DNA from: Bacteroidales bacterium
GTDB taxonomy: Bacteria > Bacteroidota > Bacteroidia > Bacteroidales > UBA7960
Length of the DNA stretch: 38,769 bases
Direction of reading: 5' to 3'
Assembly: GCA_007134525.1 (NCBI GenBank)
Contig: SLKR01000051.1
Span: forward strand, 1 to 38,769
The notes beneath the pieces are model-generated. The model was not told the DNA's origin. It searched no databases and worked only from the letters and a program-made list of their open reading frames with translations. This document shows positions 1 to 8,534 of the stretch, piece after piece. Position numbers and translations under genes: made by a program. Positions within the stretch are counted from its first letter, which is position 1; the number at the start of each line of letters is the position of its first letter.

Positions 1-20
1 AACTGCAGGTACAGAGATAA
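1..20 (+). CDS. Possible 3' end of a convergent T9SS cargo paralogue (partial)
   Basis: Read on the plus strand from base 3, the codons give L-Q-V-Q-R and a TAA stop at 18-20. The minus-strand T9SS gene ends L-Q-V-H-R-stop in the mirrored position. This suggests a convergent gene whose T9SS C-terminal domain shares its last codons with the neighbour. Only six codons are inside the window, so this rests on the symmetry alone. Confidence 0.35.
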
Positions 21-113
21 AACGTACAATAGCTGATATTGCAAACACCGGTCTGAATCAGGCCGGTGTTTGCAATATCAGCTATTGTACATTTTATCTA
101 TGTACCTGCAGTT
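1..113. repeat. Long inverted repeat (51-bp arms) between convergent gene ends
   Basis: Bases 1-51 and 63-113 are reverse complements with only two mismatches (positions 14 and 23 of the left arm), separated by an 11-base loop that itself can pair further. The right arm is followed by six T (112-117), so the RNA read rightward would form a very long intrinsic-terminator-like hairpin. The right arm contains the last codons and stop of the T9SS cargo gene on the minus strand. The left arm read on the plus strand encodes almost the same C-terminal residues and a stop. Terminator function is inferred; the repeat is seen directly. The arm may extend left beyond the window. Confidence 0.9.
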
Positions 114-1446
114 TTTTGGATGTCATACCGTTTTCCGTGTAGATGTTAACGATATACAAGCCGTCAATCAGTGCTGAGGTGTTGAGGCTTACCTCAAACC
201 CACCTGCGCTCTGCTGCAGCACGGTTCTGCCGCTTAAGTCAACAATCCTTACCTCCCTGATGGTTTCCGGGGCACTAAGTGTTACCCTGTCTCGTGCGGG
301 GTTCGGGAATATGCTTACTGAAACGTTATCAGGAATGTCGGGAGCTGAAACAATGACACCATCATCGCCTATTGTCAATTCAAGGTCCGGGTGTGATCCC
401 GGCTCTTGCCATGTCCATCCTTCTCCCAGGCTACCTGCAATAAATACCCTGTGTACTTCCGGGTCAAATGCAACGCCTTCGCCTTCACTGCCTGCCCAGT
501 CTCCTTCAGCAATGGTCACCTGGAAGGTTACCACATACTTTTCTTCTTCTTTTTCAGGTGCACCTTCAGCCTTTGCCTCAGGTTGCTGGCCCCAGACATC
601 CTCAATTGTCATGTCAGCATCAATTGTTGCGCTGCGGTTGGGATCACCAACCCATTCACCGAGATCCCAGCTTGCATCATCTTCTACGAGGAAGTATTTG
701 TACTCAATATCATCGGGGTAGAGTTCAAGAGATATTGTATAAACAAGATCATCCAATACCTCTCCTTTAGATACAAATGGAAATACAGCAATATCAACAT
801 CTACATCATAATTAAGTACCGGGAGCCATTCACCGTCAGACTCCTTAATAAGTGCAAGGCCGGATTGCGCTCCATCACCAAACCCAGAGGATACATTGCC
901 CAGTTCATAAGTTTCATCCTCCCACTCATCAAGTCCGCTAAAATCAACGCCAATTACAAAATCGGAGGATGTAACCACTGGTTCGTCAAATTCAACTTCA
1001 AAGGCATTGGCCAGCTCGAGAGATGGGGTAATGTCTGCCATTGAATAGGTTTTTGACCCAAGTACTTCACCTACACTGCCTTCGCTGTAATCCCACACAG
1101 TGAATATTACTTCGCCTGTTTCACCTTCTCTCGACCCTATCCAGAATACAGCTCCGTGGATTTCAATGTTCTCAGTGTTCTCGAATATCTGACCATATGC
1201 AAGGTCTTCGTAAAAATTGGTTCCAAACATAAATCCGTCTGAAGCTCCTTCCCCGTCATCCCAGACAGGTAAAATTGCCTGCTCGGCGTTTTCCCAGTTT
1301 CCGGGGTATAAGGTTTCAAGCTCACCGTCAGACTTAATATGATTTTCAATGAACTCTAACCTGATTGCTTCGCTATGCCCTGCTTCTCTCTGGGCAAAGG
1401 CAAAGCAGGCCACGAAGACAAATAGTATTGTAAAAAGTTTTCTCAT
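94..1446 (-). CDS. Secreted protein with T9SS type A C-terminal sorting domain
   Basis: 450 residues. The N-terminus is a Sec signal peptide (hydrophobic core about 4-18, ending FAFAQ). The last 75 residues or so are a typical type A T9SS sorting domain: an IFPNPARD motif near 380, then VRIVDLSGR, LIDGLYIVNIY and a basic tail KKLQVHR. The middle is strongly acidic (many D/E, W-rich) and has two beta-rich stretches (about 235-275 and 300-370) that loosely recall starch-binding or AMPK-type carbohydrate-binding modules; this is a weak impression only. No catalytic motif is recognisable. It is predicted to be exported by Sec, cross the outer membrane by the T9SS encoded at 26451-32179, and have its C-terminal domain removed. 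The last codons lie inside the long inverted repeat at 63-113. Confidence 0.88.
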   Translation of the reverse strand: MRKLFTILFVFVACFAFAQREAGHSEAIRLEFIENHIKSDGELETLYPGNWENAEQAILPVWDDGEGASDGFMFGTNFYEDLAYGQIFENTENIEIHGAVFWIGSREGETGEVIFTVWDYSEGSVGEVLGSKTYSMADITPSLELANAFEVEFDEPVVTSSDFVIGVDFSGLDEWEDETYELGNVSSGFGDGAQSGLALIKESDGEWLPVLNYDVDVDIAVFPFVSKGEVLDDLVYTISLELYPDDIEYKYFLVEDDASWDLGEWVGDPNRSATIDADMTIEDVWGQQPEAKAEGAPEKEEEKYVVTFQVTIAEGDWAGSEGEGVAFDPEVHRVFIAGSLGEGWTWQEPGSHPDLELTIGDDGVIVSAPDIPDNVSVSIFPNPARDRVTLSAPETIREVRIVDLSGRTVLQQSAGGFEVSLNTSALIDGLYIVNIYTENGMTSKKLQVHR

Positions 1447-1557
1447 GGTAAAAATATTTATTAAAAAATAATTGGTAGAAAATGTCTTTTAATATAATCT
1501 TGTAATGTACGAAAATATTAAAGGACACCCCTGGCCCTTATGGTTTTTTAACAGCGG

Positions 1558-3246
1558 TTACTCTGATTTGCCGGGAGTATTCTCCCCGAAATGATCTGTC
1601 ATCACCTGCCTGAAATCCTCCATGGTCATATCATAGTTGGGGGTGAGGCTATGTTTTCCGGGGAAGTTTTCCATATGCAGAGTTCTGGTCGGGAAGGCGA
1701 ATCTTATGCCAAGTTTTTCGGCCAGTCTTACTATTTCTATCAGTATCTCGTGCCGGGCCTTTAACTCTTTTGGCCAGGTGGGGACTTCAAAAAATATATA
1801 GAACATTATTTTCAGTGAAAAGTCTCCCATTTCGTTAAACTCTACAATATAGAAGTCTTTACGTGTATCCGGGTGCTTTTCCACTATTTTCCTCAGCCCT
1901 TCAACGAATACTTCTATAAGGTCGGGCGGGGTATCGTAAGTAATGGCTATATGCATGAAGAACCGACGATATACACGCAGCCCGTGATTGTCGATGGTAC
2001 TGTCTGCCAGATTGCCATTGGGAATATAGGTCAATGAGTTGCGGAATGTCCTGATCCGGGTTGACCTGAAACCCACCTCTTCGACGGTTCCGTCAAGATC
2101 ACCGCTGGTTATCCAGTGACCAACCGAGAAGGGCCTGTCAATGAATATCATCAGCGATCCGAAGAAGTTTTTCAGTGTGTCCTGGGCGGCAAGGGCCAGG
2201 GCAAGGCCACCTATTGAAAGGCCTGCCAGAAGTGCCGTTATGTTTATATCAAGATTCTGTAGGATGAAAAGCCCGCCGATTATAACTACAAAGACCCTCA
2301 GAACCTTCCTGATAAGTGGTATTACATGGTTGTCAAGGCTGCTTTCACTTTTCCCGGCGAGTTTCTCAAGATACAGGGAGAACACATCCACAAGCTTGTA
2401 AAAGACAAGGGTGGCAAAAAGGGGAAGTATTGCCCTGAATGCGAAGGTGAAATATTTGGCGGTCTCTGCAGGGAGCTGAAGAACCGGAAACACCACCATC
2501 ACAAAGATGAAGACAACAAAAAGGCTGAGCGGTTTGGCAACCGGCAGAAGATATGGCCTTACCAGTTTGTCGTAACCCATATGGGAAGCACTCTTGTACA
2601 GGAGTTTGCTGAAAAGGAAAGTGAGTAGCTTGTGTATCAGAAAGCTGATCAGGATAAGCAGCATTATCCCAATGTGCTGCCACAGGTACAGGCCCAGGAA
2701 GGTGTAACTGCCTGCTCCCGGAATAAGGTCGATTAGCAGGTCGGGTCCGAATGGAAATACCTCACGGTGCAGACGGTCAATTTGTCTTATGCTTTCCAGG
2801 CTGTATAGCCATCTTTCGCCCCTTTTCTCAAGGTATATCTCCGGCAGGTGGTTTGTAGGTACGTATCTTGCCTCCCCTGTAAGGCTGTCGGTATGGTCAG
2901 GGCTGTCTGGCACATCATCTGTTTGAATATAGTATCCTTTCCCGTCAAAGACCTGCTTCAGCCGGGTTGCTGCATCCTCTGCCTCTTCGGGGCTAAGCTC
3001 GGGGTGCATGAAGGCCTGGGCTGCTTTTGCAGGTTCATAGCTGCCGGGCTGAAGGAAGTGAAGATGGGTTAGAAGAGTCTTTTTTGGTGTACTGATATCG
3101 ACACTTATATCCTCGCCGCCGGCTATTCTCCAGTCCTGGCCTTCCGTATCATCCCCTGACCCGTTTGTTTGGGCCTTTGTCGGCGCATTCAGAAACAACA
3201 TCAGAACGGTCAGTATATAAAATAAGGATGTGGATTTGAAGCTCAT
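1558..3246 (-). CDS. Mechanosensitive ion channel, MscS family, with periplasmic N-terminal domain
   Basis: 562 residues from the ATG at 3246, which begins an obvious signal peptide (hydrophobic 7-20, ending TKAQ). An in-frame ATG at 3306 is rejected because it lies upstream of a good -7 promoter box. Residues 27-175 are a soluble, probably periplasmic domain. About four membrane helices follow (181-205, 240-258, 265-285, 317-332), then the MscS pore helix (about 335-355, rich in G and A, with AGLSIGGLALALAAQD). The MscS beta domain comes next (SVGHWI, GTVEEVGFRSTRIRT, YIPNGNLADSTIDN), and an alpha/beta C-terminal domain runs to the end. MscS channels open under membrane tension and release solutes after osmotic downshock. 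It is transcribed away from the cotransporter gene, sharing a roughly 125-base divergent region. Confidence 0.93.
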   Translation of the reverse strand: MSFKSTSLFYILTVLMLFLNAPTKAQTNGSGDDTEGQDWRIAGGEDISVDISTPKKTLLTHLHFLQPGSYEPAKAAQAFMHPELSPEEAEDAATRLKQVFDGKGYYIQTDDVPDSPDHTDSLTGEARYVPTNHLPEIYLEKRGERWLYSLESIRQIDRLHREVFPFGPDLLIDLIPGAGSYTFLGLYLWQHIGIMLLILISFLIHKLLTFLFSKLLYKSASHMGYDKLVRPYLLPVAKPLSLFVVFIFVMVVFPVLQLPAETAKYFTFAFRAILPLFATLVFYKLVDVFSLYLEKLAGKSESSLDNHVIPLIRKVLRVFVVIIGGLFILQNLDINITALLAGLSIGGLALALAAQDTLKNFFGSLMIFIDRPFSVGHWITSGDLDGTVEEVGFRSTRIRTFRNSLTYIPNGNLADSTIDNHGLRVYRRFFMHIAITYDTPPDLIEVFVEGLRKIVEKHPDTRKDFYIVEFNEMGDFSLKIMFYIFFEVPTWPKELKARHEILIEIVRLAEKLGIRFAFPTRTLHMENFPGKHSLTPNYDMTMEDFRQVMTDHFGENTPGKSE

Positions 3247-3293
3247 TATTGCAGTTGTTGGTTTTTTATAATGGGTACCGAATGCAAATATGC

Positions 3294-3301
3294 CAAAAAT
3301 A
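3294..3301 (-). promoter_or_regulatory. Candidate -7 box of the MscS gene
   Basis: On the minus strand the bases read TATTTTTG, a perfect match to the Bacteroidota -7 consensus TAnnTTTG, about 47 bases upstream of the ATG at 3246. The nearest TTG that could serve as -33 is about 25 bases away, slightly too far, so the assignment is tentative. Confidence 0.35.
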
Positions 3302-3340
3302 TTCAAAAGGGCATTACAGATTATTACAAGGATAATTTTT

Positions 3341-3348
3341 TATCTTTG
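3341..3348 (+). promoter_or_regulatory. Candidate -7 box of the giant cotransporter gene
   Basis: TATCTTTG matches the Bacteroidota -7 consensus TAnnTTTG exactly. No clear TTG occurs at the -33 position. If used, transcription would begin near 3355, excluding the TTG codon at 3351 as start and favouring the GTG at 3372 or the TTG at 3366. Confidence 0.45.
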
Positions 3349-3371
3349 GTTTGCCTGTAAACAGATTGAAA

Positions 3372-6300
3372 GTGGCAAAAGCAAAGAAGTTTGGTTCGTT
3401 CAGCGGAGTATTTACCCCCTCTATACTTGCAATACTGGGGGTTATCATGTATCTGCGTATGCCATGGATCGTCGGCCAGGCTGGCTTATGGGCAACTCTT
3501 GGTATCATACTGGTAGCACATATCATCTCAATAAGTACCGGATTGAGCGTTGCATCAGTTGCAACCGACAAACGGGTTGAGACAGGGGGCAGCTACTATA
3601 TAATTTCCCGCAGCCTGGGCCTGCCAATTGGTGGCACATTGGGTGTTGCTCTCTATATCGGACTGTCGTTCAGTGTCAGTTTGTACCTGCTTGGTTTTGC
3701 TGAAACGCTTCTTTCAACTTTCGGCATGGAGTTAAGCCTTGCGAATATACGTCTGGCAGGGGCAGTTATGCTCATTATTGTAGCGGCAATAACTTTTATC
3801 AGTACCTCTCTGGCAATAAAGTCACAGTACCTGATCATGGCAGCCATAGTGCTTTCATTGCTGTCGGTTTTTTTTGGCAGCCATGAGCATACGCCAGATG
3901 TGCCATTTATGGGTACTGCCGATGGTGCGCTCCCGTGGATAACTCTTTTTGCAATATTCTTCCCGGCGGTCACCGGCTTCCAGGCAGGCGTTTCAATGTC
4001 GGGAGACCTGAAGGATCCCAGGAAAAACATTCCAGTCGGGACTATCATGGCAATTCTCGTGGGTTTGCTGGTTTACACCGGGCTGGCCCTGTTCTTTGCC
4101 TTTACGGTTGACAGGGAGCTTTTAATAAATGATCAGCAGATCCTGTTTCATATTTCCAGGGTGCCTGCACTGGTAGTTGCCGGAATACTTGCAGCAACAC
4201 TCTCTTCGGCAATGGTAAGCATACTAGGTGCACCACGTATATTGCAGGCTGTTGCAATGGACAGGATTTTGCCCGGGTTTTTCGCACGTGGTTATGGAGC
4301 CTCGAATGAACCACGCAATGCACTATTGTTCACGTTTTTGATTGCCCTGACGGGTATTCTGATCGGAGAACTGAATGTAATTGCCCGTATTGTTACAATA
4401 TTCTTTATTATCATTTACGGGTTCCTTAACATTACTTATGCAATAGAGAGCTGGGCCGGCAGTGACTTTATGCCATCCTTCAAAATACCCAGAATTGTAA
4501 GTATTATCGGTGCCCTTGCCTGTATAGTGGTTATGATACAGCTTGACCTTATTGCCCTGATAGTTGCATCTGTACTTCTGATCGCCCTCTTTCTGCTGTT
4601 GAAAAAGAAGGAGCTGACACTGCAAACCGGTGATACATGGACTGGTGTTTGGTCTTCACTGGTAAAGACCGGACTCGCTAAACTTAACCAAAGCAGTAAA
4701 AAGACCCGCAACTGGAGGCCAAATGTGATGTTGTTCAGCGGAGGGGAGAAAAGCAGACCCCACCTGATAGATATGGGTAAGGCCCTGGTTGGTAAGTTGG
4801 GGGTATTTACAAACTTTGAACTTGCCGAGGAACCTGGCGGTGAAGTATTGTCAGGCATTAAAGGTATGGCCTTCCAGAATAATTTCAGACCTGTGCAAAA
4901 GGGAGTGTTTACACGGAGACACTCATGCAGGGATGTGTATGAGGGCATAGATGTAATTTCAAGGGTGTACGGGTTTACCGGTTTCGAGCCAAATACGGTG
5001 TTGATGGGGTGGGCAAGGAATACCCGCAATCCGGAAAAGTTTGCAGGACTTGTATCGAGCCTGAAACGACAGGATTACAACTGTGCTTTTTTGAGTTACG
5101 ATAAAGAGAAGGGGTTCGGGGAGTACAAAAAGATTGATTTCTGGTGGAGTGGATCAGGCAGGGGACTTACGCTTGCACTTCACCTGCTTCGTTTTATCAC
5201 CTCAAGCCAGAGTTGGCGTACTGCTGCCGTCAGGGTGCTCGTAATAAACAATGACAGCTCCAGGACAGATTCAATTTACAGCCTTATATCACAGATGCTT
5301 GAAAATTACAGGATGAAGGCTGATGTAAAAGTGATCAATAACGGGGTGGAGAAATTACCGGCAGAAACAATAACAGGATCAGAATCGCGCCTTTCAGACC
5401 TTACACTGATTGAACTTCCTCTATTGCCCGGTAAGGAATCGAGGCCGGATATTGACAAGGCAAATGTGCTGTGTGGCAGTGTTGGTTCTGCACTGCTGAT
5501 ATCCCCCTCGAGCTTTTTTGACTCAGTTGGAATATTGGAAGAGGAAGCAGCTGAAGAAGAAAAGGTTGCAGAGGATACCGGAAGACCGGTTGCAGATATA
5601 TTCAAAAACCTGGAGGTTCCGTCGCGTGAGATAATTTCCAATGAGGTTTACAATATTGGCCGGACTGCCTCCGGTTTGCTTGAAAAATATTTTGAACAGG
5701 GTCTTGAGAGAACACTTAAGCTTGACTCAAAGTTTTATTCCGAACTGCAAAACTTTACCCTAAGGACGTTGGAAAGTCTTGAAAAATCGATTAACCAGAA
5801 AGCTTCTGAGAGACCGAAGACATTTTTAAGGATACTGAATGATTTTTCCTTCCACTCACAGAGGCAGGTGCAACTGATGAAAGAGCAGAGGGTTGAAAGC
5901 ATAGTGAAGATAATTGGTGAGGCCAATACCGATTACCTGGACAGAATCCGTGCAATGCAGAGTATAATACCAGAGAGTCTTCGCATAAAACTGGGGCGGG
6001 AAGAACTCAGGATTAACAAAGATGACCACTTCAAGACCAGGTTTTACAAGGCTCATAAACTGTTGCTCGCATTTATCACCCGCAGGCAGGTAACCCATAA
6101 GGTGAGGGTTACAACCGCAGCGCGTTTTTTCCTTTATCACAGGCGACTATGGGAGGTTCATCAGCTGATGGCGGAATATACAATCCACTCCTTTTCGGAA
6201 GTTGTTGAAATAAGAAAGCTGTTGAACGGGCTGCATGAGCTAATTGAAAAATCCAGTCTGGAAACGGATACCCGCCACAGGGTGCAGCAGAGGATAAGAC

Positions 6301-8522
6301 TTGAAAAAGACCGTTTAGAGGCCAGACTTAAGGTAATGGAAAATGAGAGCAGGAACTTCCATTACAATGCAGGCAGAAGATTATATGAGTCCCTGCATGC
6401 CGACCTGCAACAGTTCGGCTACTATCTGGATAGTACAGGAGCCAATATAAGGAGCCGGAAATTTGCACCTTTCTTCAGGAATGATCCCGGGCTTGTAGAG
6501 GATATTGAAAGCTTTTCTGTTATCTGGTCAAAAAACATAGGTGCATTTATAAACAAAGCCCTGCTTGATTTTTACGTATTGTCGCTGAAGAGCCGGATAC
6601 ACTCTAAAATCAGGAAATACCAGAATGATTTCCGCACAGCTCTTGAGGTCAATATGATGAGAAAGATTGAGAAGTTCGAGGGTTTTGCATACAAGCTTCC
6701 CGGCAAGGAAAGCAAGAAACTTGCCGGTATTGAACGCCTTGATCACGAATCCCTTGTGCCGCCACCGGTACTGGATCTGTACCATGGGTTGTATGCAGAA
6801 ATAGGTGAGCTGCTGAAAGACATACCGGAAAAAATAGAGATAAGCGGAGAGCGGATTACTGAAAAGATCAAGGAATCAGCTTTTTCAGAAACCCCGAATG
6901 TTGTTGTGGGTTTGCGAAAAACAGTTGAATACTACATAGGCACTGAACTAATTGATTTCTCAGTTAAAAAGGCCGGTGAGTCTGAAAGGCAGCTGCATAA
7001 GCTGGTGGATTCAATAAAGGACCTGGTTCGCCTTCTCAACTTCAGCCTCGACAATGAAACCAAGGATGACGCAATTGCAGAACAGGCTCAGAAGGAGGAA
7101 CAGTCAAGGTTAATTATCGCTAACTTCCTTGATAAGCTTAAGGGTGAGAAGAACAAGATCAGTAATATTACCGGCAAGCTCGAAACAGCATTTGACCAGG
7201 GCCTTAAAAATGCCTTTGACCCGCTTTCTTCTGCCACAATAAGCAAATCAAGCCTGGTGGTTAAAAGGGCAGCCAGGGATGCTGATCAGAAAGGGTTGTC
7301 GGGCAGGCTGCATAAACAGTGGGAGCGGATCAGGGATATCGCCCGTAAGAGTTTTGTCGACCTGCTCTATAGCAAAAGCGAGGGTAAGCTGTGGATAAGT
7401 TCGAGGGAGTCAGGGGGTATGACCGGATACAGTTCAAACAGCCGGCTCCTGTCGTTTGTTGAGGCGGTTACTCCCGCAGATAACCTGTTAAAAGATCTTC
7501 CTTTTTATTACAGTTCACTTTTCTCAGGCCAGTCAGGTACAGGAGATGACTTCTGGGTTGGCATGAATGAAGAGGAGAGTGTATGCAGGAGGGCCATAGG
7601 CAGATTTAAGGCGGGTTTCCCTGGAGCACTGCTTATAACCGGCCTCAGGAGCTCAGGAAAATCGAGTCTTTCAAGAAGGGTTGCCGAACATCACTTTGGC
7701 AGGGAAAATACTTACTCCCTGCGTGCTCCAAAGGATTGCTCCGCTGATATTTCCCTTTTTACGGAAAAGTTGCTCGAAACCCTAAATGCCCATAACAGAA
7801 ACCTTGATGATGTTCTAAGGGCCCTCCCTGCAGGGAAAGCAGTAATTATACAGGACCTCGGTTTATGGTGGGAAAGGCGTCCGGGAGGAGACAGGGTGAT
7901 CAAGAAATTAATGGATCTGATTGATCATTTCGGGCACAAATGCTTTTTTATAATAAATGTCAACTCACATGCACTTGGGGTAATTGAAAGGCAGACGGGA
8001 ATCGGCAGATATGCACTTGCCACCGTTCAGTGTGAGGCATTTGATGCAAGGGAGCTGAAGGATATGATCATGCTACGTCACCAGGCCGGAGGAATGAAGT
8101 TCAGGTATGATAAAAGGGATGAGGAGAGAATGAGCGAATGGGATTATGCCAGGCTTTTCAACGATCTTTTCGAAATATCATACGGGAATCCAGGTACAGC
8201 AACCATATTATGGTTGTCGGCAATAAAAAAGGTGTCAGGAAAGACCCTTATAATGCATAGCCTCAAAATGCCTGACAAAAAAGCATTTGAACTGCTGACT
8301 CCCGGTCAGTGGTTTTATTTAAGCCAGTTCATAATACACAGGAGGTTCAACGCCGAATCCCTTTCCAGAATTCTCGATACCCCTGTTACTGAAGTCAGGA
8401 ATACGATCAGGGGGCTGATGCGAGCCGGTATACTAATTGAGAAGTTTGACGGGATATATGCCATACGCCCGGGTCTTGACCTTTACCTTATTGAACAGCT
8501 CAACCATAGAAAGCGATTGTAA
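3372..8522 (+). CDS. Giant SLC12-like cation-chloride cotransporter fused to a helical linker and P-loop NTPase
   Basis: About 1716 residues from GTG 3372; the frame is open from TTG 3351 (1723 residues, numbering used here). Residues 15-418 hold about 12 membrane segments and clear cation-chloride cotransporter motifs: FTPSILAILGVIMYLRMPWI near the start, GVSMSGDLKDPRKNIP at 213-228 and GAPRILQAVAMDRILP at 293-308. Residues 450-720 match the SLC12 C-terminal domain (NWRPNVMLFSGG at 454, IDFWWSGSGRGLTLAL at 595). Residues about 740-1420 are charged and helical, of unknown family. From about 1415 there is a P-loop domain: Walker A GLRSSGKSS (1431-1439), a Walker-B-like strand AVIIQD (D1502), a GNPGTA motif and a winged-helix-like C-terminus. 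Family members move Na+ and/or K+ with Cl-, but the ion here is unknown. The NTPase end looks STAND/AAA-like and may be a sensor or regulator (inference). A small MscS-like gene follows 12 bases later. Confidence 0.85.
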   Translation: MAKAKKFGSFSGVFTPSILAILGVIMYLRMPWIVGQAGLWATLGIILVAHIISISTGLSVASVATDKRVETGGSYYIISRSLGLPIGGTLGVALYIGLSFSVSLYLLGFAETLLSTFGMELSLANIRLAGAVMLIIVAAITFISTSLAIKSQYLIMAAIVLSLLSVFFGSHEHTPDVPFMGTADGALPWITLFAIFFPAVTGFQAGVSMSGDLKDPRKNIPVGTIMAILVGLLVYTGLALFFAFTVDRELLINDQQILFHISRVPALVVAGILAATLSSAMVSILGAPRILQAVAMDRILPGFFARGYGASNEPRNALLFTFLIALTGILIGELNVIARIVTIFFIIIYGFLNITYAIESWAGSDFMPSFKIPRIVSIIGALACIVVMIQLDLIALIVASVLLIALFLLLKKKELTLQTGDTWTGVWSSLVKTGLAKLNQSSKKTRNWRPNVMLFSGGEKSRPHLIDMGKALVGKLGVFTNFELAEEPGGEVLSGIKGMAFQNNFRPVQKGVFTRRHSCRDVYEGIDVISRVYGFTGFEPNTVLMGWARNTRNPEKFAGLVSSLKRQDYNCAFLSYDKEKGFGEYKKIDFWWSGSGRGLTLALHLLRFITSSQSWRTAAVRVLVINNDSSRTDSIYSLISQMLENYRMKADVKVINNGVEKLPAETITGSESRLSDLTLIELPLLPGKESRPDIDKANVLCGSVGSALLISPSSFFDSVGILEEEAAEEEKVAEDTGRPVADIFKNLEVPSREIISNEVYNIGRTASGLLEKYFEQGLERTLKLDSKFYSELQNFTLRTLESLEKSINQKASERPKTFLRILNDFSFHSQRQVQLMKEQRVESIVKIIGEANTDYLDRIRAMQSIIPESLRIKLGREELRINKDDHFKTRFYKAHKLLLAFITRRQVTHKVRVTTAARFFLYHRRLWEVHQLMAEYTIHSFSEVVEIRKLLNGLHELIEKSSLETDTRHRVQQRIRLEKDRLEARLKVMENESRNFHYNAGRRLYESLHADLQQFGYYLDSTGANIRSRKFAPFFRNDPGLVEDIESFSVIWSKNIGAFINKALLDFYVLSLKSRIHSKIRKYQNDFRTALEVNMMRKIEKFEGFAYKLPGKESKKLAGIERLDHESLVPPPVLDLYHGLYAEIGELLKDIPEKIEISGERITEKIKESAFSETPNVVVGLRKTVEYYIGTELIDFSVKKAGESERQLHKLVDSIKDLVRLLNFSLDNETKDDAIAEQAQKEEQSRLIIANFLDKLKGEKNKISNITGKLETAFDQGLKNAFDPLSSATISKSSLVVKRAARDADQKGLSGRLHKQWERIRDIARKSFVDLLYSKSEGKLWISSRESGGMTGYSSNSRLLSFVEAVTPADNLLKDLPFYYSSLFSGQSGTGDDFWVGMNEEESVCRRAIGRFKAGFPGALLITGLRSSGKSSLSRRVAEHHFGRENTYSLRAPKDCSADISLFTEKLLETLNAHNRNLDDVLRALPAGKAVIIQDLGLWWERRPGGDRVIKKLMDLIDHFGHKCFFIINVNSHALGVIERQTGIGRYALATVQCEAFDARELKDMIMLRHQAGGMKFRYDKRDEERMSEWDYARLFNDLFEISYGNPGTATILWLSAIKKVSGKTLIMHSLKMPDKKAFELLTPGQWFYLSQFIIHRRFNAESLSRILDTPVTEVRNTIRGLMRAGILIEKFDGIYAIRPGLDLYLIEQLNHRKRL

Positions 8523-8534
8523 AACAACAACATC

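Noticed and set aside
143-721. Open frame on the plus strand inside the T9SS cargo gene
   Set aside because: It mirrors the minus-strand coding frame, has no family features, and the opposite strand encodes a clear signal peptide and sorting domain.
1500-1557. Possible terminator after the MscS gene
   Set aside because: Only about 4 bp (AAGG/CCTT) pair around a GC-rich loop; nothing convincing.
3247-3306. N-terminal extension of the MscS protein by 20 residues
   Set aside because: The extension does not look like coding sequence, would bury the signal peptide internally and overlaps the candidate -7 box.
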